Source: Myxococcota bacterium
GTDB taxonomy: Bacteria > Myxococcota > Polyangia > GCA-2747355 > JAKLHH01
Length of the DNA: 9,642 bases
NCBI GenBank assembly: GCA_022710245.1
Contig: JAKLHH010000200.1
Span: forward strand, 1-9,642
Direction of reading: 5' to 3'
This document shows positions 1-6,979 of the stretch, in pieces (position 1 is the first letter of the stretch; each line of letters starts with the position of its first letter). The position numbers were made by a program, and so were the translations under genes. The notes beneath the pieces are model-generated. The model ran no database searches and had not been told where the DNA came from. It saw only the letters and a program-made list of their open reading frames with translations.

Positions 1-324
1 ATCTCCTGGGCGAGCAGCTCGCCGCCGCGACCGCCGATCACGAGGCCGCGAAGACCGACTGGCTCGCAAACGAGACCAAGAAGGCGGCTCTTCGACTAGG
101 CGACCGGGGCGCTCGTGAACGTCGGCGCGGAGGGGGAGGCGGCGCTGCGCGCGCTCGTGGCTTCGGAGCGGGCCGACGTACGGCGGCGCGCGGGGGTGAA
201 CATCGCCATGAGCGGCGGCGACCGCGCGATGGTGGAGGCAGCGCTGCGGGACGCGGCTGAGCACGGCGAGGGCTGGGAGGGCGCGCGGGCGCGCGAGATC
301 CTCGGGCTCGATGCGGAGGGATAG
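1..324 (+). CDS. 3' end of HEAT-repeat-like protein, apparent frameshift
   Basis: This is a partial gene whose 5' end lies outside the window. Two frames show coding character in succession. The frame starting at base 3 has G or C at nearly every third position up to about base 86, reading LLGEQLAAATADHEAAKTDW and onward. From base 100 the strong third-position GC moves to the frame starting at base 1 and runs to the TAG at 322-324. The second part includes ALRALVASERADVRRRAGV and ends REILGLDAEG, an alternation of Ala/Leu/Arg helices reminiscent of HEAT repeats. An in-frame TAG at 97-99 separates the two parts. The simplest reading is one gene broken by a single-base indel, either a sequencing error or a true lesion. 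The alternative is two genes, with the downstream one starting at GTG 115 (69 residues). The function is unknown. It converges with the GH114 gene. Confidence 0.5.
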
Positions 325-333
325 GCGGACGCT

Positions 334-376
334 TCCGTGGCCCGCGCCGGGCAGCCAACCGCTCCGACGCCACGGA
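334..376. terminator. possible bidirectional hairpin between convergent genes
   Basis: Bases 334-341 (TCCGTGGC) can pair with 369-376 (GCCACGGA), and a smaller 5-bp hairpin lies inside at 340-352. It sits in the 75-base gap between two convergent genes, where a shared terminator is expected. No T-tract follows on either strand, so it is not a canonical Rho-independent terminator. In such GC-rich DNA, chance pairing is quite possible. Confidence 0.25.
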
Positions 377-399
377 TGGGGGGACCGGGCGGCGCGCTC

Positions 400-1554
400 T
401 CAGTAGTGCTTGTAGCCCGCGCTGTCCGAGCAGACGAAGGAGATCTTGCTGCCGTAGGTGCTCTGGTAGCTGGACCGGACCGAGTCGCAGCTCGCGTCCT
501 TGTAGTGCACGATGAGGCCGATCTTGTTCGGGGCGGCGAGGATGGCCTTCATCTCGCTGGCGGTCCACCAGTTCTTGTCGTTGACGTAGGACTCGACGGT
601 CAAGCCGTCGAAGTCGGCCGAGCCGTCCGTCGTGCTCTTGGCCATGCACTTCATCCCCTTCGAGTGCGTGTACGCGCAGATCGCCTTGTTGTAGGCGCGC
701 GCGTCGGCGACGGCGACGCCGGCGATGTTGCCCGAGTCGAGCGCCCAGTCCATGTTGTCGAACTCGACGAAGTTGCAGCCCCAGGTCGCCATCTTGTCGA
801 TGCGCGCCTTCATCAGCGGCAGGATCCCGGTGGTGTTGGTGACGAAGTACTCGCCCGCCCAGCCCGGGTAGGCCGGCCCGCAGAAGGACTTCATCGCCGC
901 GTAGTCATCGCGCCAGTCCTCGCACGAGCCGGTGCTGATGTAGCAGCCGACGATGTTGCCCGCCGCCTTCATCTGCGGGATGGCGCTCCGCGCCGCCGTC
1001 GAGTCGAAGGGGTCGATGAGGACGTAGCAGCCCTTGGCGCCAGCGAGGATCGCGGGCACGGTGTCCGCGTGGCCGTACTCCTCGTAGGCCTGGTTCCAGG
1101 CGCAGATCGGCTGCGGGATGGTCCCGGTGGGCGGCGGCGTGACCGTCCCGGAGTCGGGCGACGGCGGCTTGACCGCGCTGTCGGGCTTCTTGACCGCGCT
1201 GTCGGGCTTCTTGACCGCGCTGTCGGGCGACGGCGGCTTCACCGTGCTGTCGGGCGACGGCGGCTTGACCCCGGCGTCGGCGGCCGGCGGCTTCACACCG
1301 CCCGCGTCGGCCTCGGGGAGCCCGAGGGAGCAGCTGTCGAGGAGCTTCTTGCAGATCGGGTTCGAGGCGTGCTCCTGCGCCTGGCAGACGACCTGGACGA
1401 GCAGGCAGAAGCGGGAGTCGGTCTTGTTGCCCGACTCCGCGTACTCCTGCCACAGCTCCTCGGGGGTCGCGCCGTCACGGCGGAGGGCTCCGGACTCGCA
1501 GGCCGCGGCCGCGAGCACCAGCGCGAGCAGGGCATGGGCATGCAGCAGTCTCAT
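400..1554 (-). CDS. GH114-type polygalactosaminidase-like lipoprotein
   Basis: This 384-residue protein probably hydrolyses an alpha-1,4-galactosamine-containing exopolysaccharide at the cell surface, as known for the GH114 family. Residues 1-19 form a signal peptide ending LAAAAC, giving lipid-modified Cys19 (the lipobox has Ala rather than Leu at -3). Residues 20-80 are a small domain with Cys50, 57, 68 and 75. Residues 85-140 are a repetitive PDS/VKKP linker. Residues 148-384 match the GH114 TIM barrel: CYISTGSCEDWR (204-215), WAGEYF (232-237), then FVEFDNMDW (262-270) and LTVESY (318-323). Asp266 and Glu321 sit where the family's catalytic Asp and Glu are expected. An AGGTGA ribosome site lies at 1559-1564, seven to four bases ahead of the ATG region, supporting this start. 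The upstream gap suggests its own promoter. Substrate specificity is inferred. Confidence 0.85.
   Translation of the reverse strand: MRLLHAHALLALVLAAAACESGALRRDGATPEELWQEYAESGNKTDSRFCLLVQVVCQAQEHASNPICKKLLDSCSLGLPEADAGGVKPPAADAGVKPPSPDSTVKPPSPDSAVKKPDSAVKKPDSAVKPPSPDSGTVTPPPTGTIPQPICAWNQAYEEYGHADTVPAILAGAKGCYVLIDPFDSTAARSAIPQMKAAGNIVGCYISTGSCEDWRDDYAAMKSFCGPAYPGWAGEYFVTNTTGILPLMKARIDKMATWGCNFVEFDNMDWALDSGNIAGVAVADARAYNKAICAYTHSKGMKCMAKSTTDGSADFDGLTVESYVNDKNWWTASEMKAILAAPNKIGLIVHYKDASCDSVRSSYQSTYGSKISFVCSDSAGYKHY
1153..1297 (-). repeat. in-gene tandem repeats encoding PDS/KKP linker
   Basis: Short tandem repeats lie within the GH114 lipoprotein gene. A 17-bp core recurs exactly three times with period 21, at 1169-1185, 1190-1206 and 1211-1227. 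A related unit of period 27 begins at 1222 and 1249, with a similar copy at 1154. They encode repeated PDSAVKK and PSPDS-type units between the N-terminal Cys-rich part and the catalytic domain. The unit lengths are multiples of three, so gain or loss of copies would change spacer length without breaking the frame. Confidence 0.85.
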
Positions 1555-1625
1555 CAGCTCACCTGTCTGTGAGGGGTTGGCGCACCCGCGAGCAGGCTGC
1601 CCTGTCCTCGCGGCTCACAGAGCAA

Positions 1626-1669
1626 GAGCGGCCGCTCCCGATCCTGTGCACAGGTTTTTGATCTTTTTT
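1626..1669 (-). promoter_or_regulatory. two adjacent 12-bp palindromes and A-tract upstream of GH114 gene
   Basis: Two perfect 12-bp palindromes lie side by side: GAGCGGCCGCTC at 1626-1637 and CCTGTGCACAGG at 1643-1654. On the gene's own (minus) strand they are preceded by an A-rich stretch, the complement of the T-runs at 1655-1659 and 1664-1669. This A-rich DNA stands out in an otherwise GC-rich region, about 70-115 bases upstream of the lipoprotein start. That would suit a promoter UP element with a dimeric regulator site. I could not identify convincing -35/-10 boxes. Read on the plus strand, the second palindrome plus T-run could also act as a weak terminator. Confidence 0.35.
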
Positions 1670-1796
1670 GTTGGTCGCGGCAGCTACCCGCCACCGCCCG
1701 ACGTGCGGGGCGCCGCTCCAATTTTCGGAGCCGCGTCCTGGCCCCGCCAGGCAACCAGGCAGGCCCGGCGCGCTTCCCCCGCTCAGCCGCCAGGTG

Positions 1797-4700
1797 TCAG
1801 ACGGGCCGGTCGAGCCGCCGGGTGCTCCAGAGCGCGACGTGCAGCGCGGCGTACTGGTCGGAGAGCGCGAAGCCGATCAGCTCGCGCGCCCGCCGCGACT
1901 CGGTGGGGCTGTCGGCCCGACCGTCGCTGGCCGCGAGCTGGGTGCACGCCACCCTCGGGTTGCCGCACATCAGCAGCCCGACCGCGTCCGCGCGCCGCAG
2001 CTCCTCGGCGCGGTACACGTCCCAGAGCCGCGCGTCCACGGGCTGGAGCGGCTGCTGCTCGAGCTGGCGGCGGACCTTCCTCGGCAGCACCCGGAAGACT
2101 CGCTTGCGCAGCTGCTGGGTCGCGGGCCCCGGCCGCTGGGAGAAGAGGGCCTCGAGCAGCTCGTCGAGCTCCTGGTTGGTGAGCGCCTGGAGCAGCGCGC
2201 CCGCCGAGCTGGCGCCGGCCAGCGCCTGGCCGACCCAGAAGCGGAAGGCCGGGCCCCGGGGCTGACGCCCGAGCTGCGGCGAGAGCCGGAGCAGCGGCGG
2301 CGTGCCCGCGCAGGCCTGCGACGGCCGCTCTCCCTCGGTCGACACCTTCAGGCCCTCGAGGCCGAGGGCCACGGCGATCTGCCTGGCGGCCAGCGCGATC
2401 GGGGCATCGTCGTCGAGGGGCTGGGTGAGCTCGAAGGGGTAGACCAGCCCGAGGTGCGGCGCCACGAGCTCGAGCACCTCTCTCACCGGCGCGAGCGCGG
2501 GCCGCAGCGGCAGCGCGGCCACGGAGAGGGTGCCGGGCGGGAAGTCGAGCTGGTCGAGGGTCCGGACCTGCCCCTTCTCGGCCGGCGTCGCGGCCCCCAG
2601 CAGATCTAGCAGCGCGGCGGCGGTGGTGGCCAGGGCGGGCTTGCCGAGGAGCCCCATCAGCCGGTTCAGCCCGCGGTAGGCCTCGACGCGGCGGGGGGCG
2701 TCGACGAGCACCTTGCGGTAGCTCTTCACCGCGTTCTCGATGTCGCCCCGGTGCTCGAGCGCCTCGCCCATCAGCAAGTTGGCCTCGACGTTGCGCGGGT
2801 CGAGCTGCAGGCTGGCGCGCAGGTACTCGACCGCGCGCTCGGGCTCGTTCAGGTCCTCGAGGAGCAGCCGCGCGGTGACCAGCCGGAGCCTCGCCGCCCC
2901 GGCGGGGCTGGTGGCCTTGTCCACCCTCGACGCCACCTCGACCAGCCGACGCTGCCGGCGGTGCTCGCGGAAGTGCACGACGATCTTCTCGAGCAAGCCG
3001 GGGTGCTCGGCGGCGAGGACCACCGCCTCGCGCTCGTGCTGCTCCTGCGTGGCCTCGTTGCGCAGACCGACCCGCGCCACCTCGGCCTGCTGGATCCTCG
3101 CCCAGACCTGGAGCTCGGCCGGCCCCTCCGAGGTGATCTCGTCGAGCAGCCGCTGCGCCTCCTCCCATCGCCCGCCCTCGACGTGCACCTCGACGAGCAG
3201 CCGCTTCGCCTCGAGGATCGCCCCGTCCTCCTCGAGCAGGCGCTCGAGGAGCGCGCGGGCCTTCTGCGGCTCCTGCAGCCTCTTGAGCGCGATGCGCGCC
3301 TGATCGAGGCGCGCGCGCTGGCTCTGCGCCCGGTCGGGGCAGCAGTGGGCCAGGTGCGCGAGCGCGTCGGCCGCGTCGGACCAGCGCTGGGCTGCCTGCG
3401 AGAGGTCGGCCAGCGCCTGCAGGGCCTCCACGTCCTCGGGGCAGAGCTCGAGGAGCTCGCCGAGCGCCGCGATGGCGCTCGGCGTGTCGTCGAGCTTCTG
3501 GCGCAGCAGGGTGATGTGCTGGCGGAGCAGCTCGGCCCGCTCGGCCACGTCGTTGCACGCCGCGATCCGCCGGACGTAGAGCTGCGAGAGCTGCCCGAAG
3601 TCGCCGAGCGAGGTGAGCAGCCGCCAGGCCCTGTTGAAGGCGTCGGGCTGCTGCGGGTCCTCGGCCAGGGTGCGCTTCAGGCTGCCGAGGGCGTTCGCGG
3701 GATCGCCGACCCGCTCGGACCAGCAGTCGGCGGCGAGCAGCGAGGCCTGGAGGCGATTGCCGCGGTCGGCGCAGGTGGCCGCGAGCTGGTCGTAGAGCGA
3801 GGCGAGCTGGGTGTAGTTCCTCGCCCCGGCCGCGAGCTGGATCAGGCGCTGGATCGAGGAGACGTGCTGCTTGTTGATGGAGAGGCACTGGCGCGAGAGG
3901 CGGCCGGCCTCCTCGAGGCGCTCCGCGCCGAGGCAGGCCTGCGCGGCGAGGCCGAGCAGGCTCACCCGGACCACGGAGTCGCTGTGCCTGGCGGCCTCGC
4001 CCTCGAGCAGCGTGGCGAGCCCGCCGAGGTCGCCCCTCTGCGCCAGCGCCCGCTCCAGGCACCAGGTCGTGGCCAGCTCCTCGGCGTTGCGCGAGAGGGC
4101 GCGCGTCGCCGCCTCGCGCTGGCTCTCGACCTCGCTCCTCCACTCCGAGCGCAGCGCGGCCTCGGCGAGGAGCCCGGCCCCCAGCAGGTCGTCCACGGTC
4201 GCGCTGCCCGCGGCGAGCAGGATCGCGATCACCGGCTTGTCGCCGGCGCCGAGCCGCGTCCGGATCTGGTCCAGCCGGACCCGCGGCGCGAAGAGCGGCA
4301 GCTGGCCAGCGAGGTCGTAGGGCCTCGGGTCCGTCTCGTCGAGGCGGAACTCCCTCAGCCTCGCCTGCTGCACGAGGAGCAGGGCCTGGCTCTCCCGGTC
4401 GCGCATCCTCGCGATGAGCTGCTGCAGCGTCGCGCAGGCCTGGCCGAACTGCCCCAGCCGCTGCTGGATGTCCGCGAGCGCGTGGAGCGCCGCCGTGCTG
4501 TCCGGGTGCCGCTGGACGGCCTCCGCGTAGAGCTGGGCGGCGCGCGGCATCTCGCCCAGCCGTGCGTCGGCGAGCTCGCCGGCGCGGCAGAGGAGGTCGC
4601 AGCAGGCGTGCGGCTCGCGGCGCAGCTTGGCGAACCACTCGAGCACCGTCACCAGGTCCCGGTGGCGATGCTCGAGCCCGACCAGCCGCTCCAGCGCGTA

Positions 4701-6848
4701 GAGCGCGACCGTCGAGCCGCTGTCCTGGGAGAGCGCCTTCCGGTAGGCCTCGATGGCCTTGTCGTGCAGGCCGAGGTTCTCCTCGTAGATGCGGCCGATC
4801 CGGCACCAGGCCTCGGGCGACTCCGCCAGCTGGCGCTCGTGGTTGAGCTCGTGGAGGTAGAGGTTGGTGAGGTCCTGCCAGCGGCCGCGCGCGTAGTAGA
4901 TCCGCCCCGCCACGCGGATCGCCCCCACGCTGGTCGGGACCTGCTCCAGCACCTGCCAGAGGACGGCGAGCGCGCGGTCGTGCTCCTCGAGGCGGCGCTC
5001 CAGCACCATGGCCGCCTGGATCCGCCGCCAGGTCGCCTCGGGGAGGTCGCGCGTCCGCTCGGCCTCCCAGAGCAGGAGCTCGACGAGCTCCCGGTGGCTG
5101 TCGGTCCGCTGGTAGAGCTCGATCAGCTCCATCGCCGCGGTGCGGTTCTGGCCGATCGCCAGCGCCCGCTTCAGGCTGTCGATGGCGTGGAGGCTCTCGT
5201 CGAGCGGGCCCGCCTGCACCCCGGCCAGCTCGCGCAGCAGGTGGTAGCGCGAGCCCTCGTCGGTCGTGGTCTCCAGCTGCCAGGTGAGGAGCTTGGCGAG
5301 CTCGGCGAAGCGGCCGTGCTCCCTGAGCAGCGCGGCGAGGCGCCAGGCGGCGAGGCGCAGCTGCGGGTCGAGCTCGATGGCGCGCTGGTAGTAGACGATG
5401 GCGTCGAGGGGACGCCGGAGCTCGTCGGTGAGGATCTCTCCGACCTCCGTGCAGCGCATCGCCCGGCGGGCCGGGTCGTCCGAGCCCTCGGTCTCCGGGA
5501 GCAGGATCTCCAGCAGGCCGTCGTGGTCGTTCTGCGAGCGCAGCATCGCGCCGAGCGCCTGGAGCGCCGGGCGGTGGCCAGGCCTCGCCTCGAGCGCCTG
5601 CCGGTAGGCCACGGTCGCCTCGTCGGCGAGGCCGAGGCGGAGCTCCAGCAGGTGACCGATGCGCAGGAGGAGCTCCGCGCGCCCTGGCGGATCGACGGTC
5701 AGCTGCAGCAGCCGGCGCAGCACGGCGACCAGCTGCTCGAGCTCGCCGGTCGACTCGAAGATGTGGGCGAGGCGGCTCAGCGGCGCGGTCTCGGCGGGCG
5801 CGACCTGCGCGGCCCGGGTGAGCACGGCGGCGGCCGACGCCAGGTCCTCGGTGCGGTGGAGGTGCAGCGCGCCGGCGCCGAGCAGCGCGCCCAGCTGGAG
5901 GTCCTTCCCCTCGAGCCTCGCGGCGAGCTGCTCGAGCTCGTAGCAGAGGTCGTGCCAGTCGCCCGTCTGCAGGTGCAGCGAGGAGGCCGCGAGCCAGGCG
6001 GGCAGGTTCCCGGGGTCGAGCTCGAGGGCGCGCCGGTAGTCCTGATCGGCCCGCTCGAGCTGATCGAGCCGGAGCTCGTGGAGCGTCGCCGCCGCGTGGA
6101 GACAGGCCGAGCGGTCGATGGGCGCGCCGAGCACGTCCGCGAGCTCCTCGAACCGCGCGGCCGCGGCCGCGTACTCGCCGAGCTCGAGGTGGTAGAGCGC
6201 GGAGAGCGTGAGCGCCGTGATGTTGGCGGGCTGCAGCGCGAGCTCCTGCTCGAGCAGCCGGAGCGCCGCCTGGCTGTTGCCCTTGACGTGCCGCTGGAGC
6301 GTCGCCGCCTCGAGCAGACAGCCCGCGCGCTCGGCGACGTCGCCGCCCACCTGCACCAGCCTGGCGGTGAGCTCGAGCGCCGCGTCGTGCTGTCCGAGGC
6401 GGACCATCTCGCGCCGCACCAGCGAGATCAGCGCCGGGCTCTGGGGCGCCTGGGCCAGCGCCGACTGCAGGTACTGGAGCACCGTCTTGCGGGGCGAGCC
6501 GGCGGCCTGCGCGGCCCGGGCCGCCTCGCACCACATCAGCCCCGTGCGCTCGGGCTGCTGCGCTGCGACGGCGAGCGCCTCCCGGTAGTAGAAGCTGACC
6601 TCGTCCCAGCTGGCGGACCCCGGCTCCTCCACGACGACCGAGGGCTCGAGCGTGGGCTCGTGGACAGCCTCCGTCGACTCGACGACGCCGGCCGTCTCCA
6701 TCCGGTCCGCCGTGTGGAGCGCGGTCTTCTCGTCCCTGAACGGCGGGGGCGCACCGCCCAGGTCGGTCGGATCGCCCCGCTCGCGCCGCGCCGGGGGAGG
6801 CGGCGGGGTCTTGCGCTGCGGATCCTGCGGACCTCGGGGGCTGTCCAT
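1797..6848 (-). CDS. giant TPR protein with degenerate M48-like C-terminal domain
   Basis: This 1683-residue protein has no signal peptide or membrane segment, so it is probably a cytoplasmic scaffold. Residues 1-80 are Pro-rich and acidic, likely disordered. From about 81 to 1425 it is almost continuous helical repeat with clear TPR units, for example ADQDYRRALELDPGN (267-281), and later AVEYLRASLQLDPRN and DKAIEAYRKAL. The last ~255 residues form a different domain. Its segment FRFWVGQALAG (about 1535-1545) falls where M48 peptidases carry GHELGH, and EELRRADAVGLL (about 1615-1626) resembles the downstream E-x-x-x-D motif. The zinc ligands are missing, so it is probably not a protease. Its partners are unknown. 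The start is ATG 6848; only a weak ribosome site is visible. It lies 131 bases downstream of the Cys-rich lipoprotein gene on the same strand, so co-transcription is possible but unproven. Large uncharacterised TPR proteins are common in myxobacteria. Confidence 0.85.
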   Translation of the reverse strand: MDSPRGPQDPQRKTPPPPPARRERGDPTDLGGAPPPFRDEKTALHTADRMETAGVVESTEAVHEPTLEPSVVVEEPGSASWDEVSFYYREALAVAAQQPERTGLMWCEAARAAQAAGSPRKTVLQYLQSALAQAPQSPALISLVRREMVRLGQHDAALELTARLVQVGGDVAERAGCLLEAATLQRHVKGNSQAALRLLEQELALQPANITALTLSALYHLELGEYAAAAARFEELADVLGAPIDRSACLHAAATLHELRLDQLERADQDYRRALELDPGNLPAWLAASSLHLQTGDWHDLCYELEQLAARLEGKDLQLGALLGAGALHLHRTEDLASAAAVLTRAAQVAPAETAPLSRLAHIFESTGELEQLVAVLRRLLQLTVDPPGRAELLLRIGHLLELRLGLADEATVAYRQALEARPGHRPALQALGAMLRSQNDHDGLLEILLPETEGSDDPARRAMRCTEVGEILTDELRRPLDAIVYYQRAIELDPQLRLAAWRLAALLREHGRFAELAKLLTWQLETTTDEGSRYHLLRELAGVQAGPLDESLHAIDSLKRALAIGQNRTAAMELIELYQRTDSHRELVELLLWEAERTRDLPEATWRRIQAAMVLERRLEEHDRALAVLWQVLEQVPTSVGAIRVAGRIYYARGRWQDLTNLYLHELNHERQLAESPEAWCRIGRIYEENLGLHDKAIEAYRKALSQDSGSTVALYALERLVGLEHRHRDLVTVLEWFAKLRREPHACCDLLCRAGELADARLGEMPRAAQLYAEAVQRHPDSTAALHALADIQQRLGQFGQACATLQQLIARMRDRESQALLLVQQARLREFRLDETDPRPYDLAGQLPLFAPRVRLDQIRTRLGAGDKPVIAILLAAGSATVDDLLGAGLLAEAALRSEWRSEVESQREAATRALSRNAEELATTWCLERALAQRGDLGGLATLLEGEAARHSDSVVRVSLLGLAAQACLGAERLEEAGRLSRQCLSINKQHVSSIQRLIQLAAGARNYTQLASLYDQLAATCADRGNRLQASLLAADCWSERVGDPANALGSLKRTLAEDPQQPDAFNRAWRLLTSLGDFGQLSQLYVRRIAACNDVAERAELLRQHITLLRQKLDDTPSAIAALGELLELCPEDVEALQALADLSQAAQRWSDAADALAHLAHCCPDRAQSQRARLDQARIALKRLQEPQKARALLERLLEEDGAILEAKRLLVEVHVEGGRWEEAQRLLDEITSEGPAELQVWARIQQAEVARVGLRNEATQEQHEREAVVLAAEHPGLLEKIVVHFREHRRQRRLVEVASRVDKATSPAGAARLRLVTARLLLEDLNEPERAVEYLRASLQLDPRNVEANLLMGEALEHRGDIENAVKSYRKVLVDAPRRVEAYRGLNRLMGLLGKPALATTAAALLDLLGAATPAEKGQVRTLDQLDFPPGTLSVAALPLRPALAPVREVLELVAPHLGLVYPFELTQPLDDDAPIALAARQIAVALGLEGLKVSTEGERPSQACAGTPPLLRLSPQLGRQPRGPAFRFWVGQALAGASSAGALLQALTNQELDELLEALFSQRPGPATQQLRKRVFRVLPRKVRRQLEQQPLQPVDARLWDVYRAEELRRADAVGLLMCGNPRVACTQLAASDGRADSPTESRRARELIGFALSDQYAALHVALWSTRRLDRPV

Positions 6849-6926
6849 GACTCGGGCCTGATGGTAGCAGAGTTCGGGCGGCGAGGGGGGATCGCTTACC
6901 TGCGCGAGAGGGCATCGCGGCCCGAT

Positions 6927-6943
6927 CGGGGCTGGCGGCCCCG
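6927..6943 (-). terminator. GC hairpin after the Cys-rich lipoprotein gene
   Basis: A 6-bp all-GC stem (6927-6932 with 6938-6943) and 5-base loop lies about 40 bases past the lipoprotein stop codon, in the gap before the TPR gene. No U-tract follows. It could attenuate read-through into the TPR gene or stabilise the upstream mRNA end, but the evidence is only the inverted repeat. Confidence 0.25.
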
Positions 6944-6979
6944 GGTCGACGCGGGCGCTGCTTCAGGGCACCGACGCGC

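Noticed and set aside
337..1572. A 411-codon plus-strand open frame over the GH114 gene
   Set aside because: It is opposite a gene with a signal peptide, ribosome site and family motifs; the translation is Arg/Val/Gly-rich without domain features.
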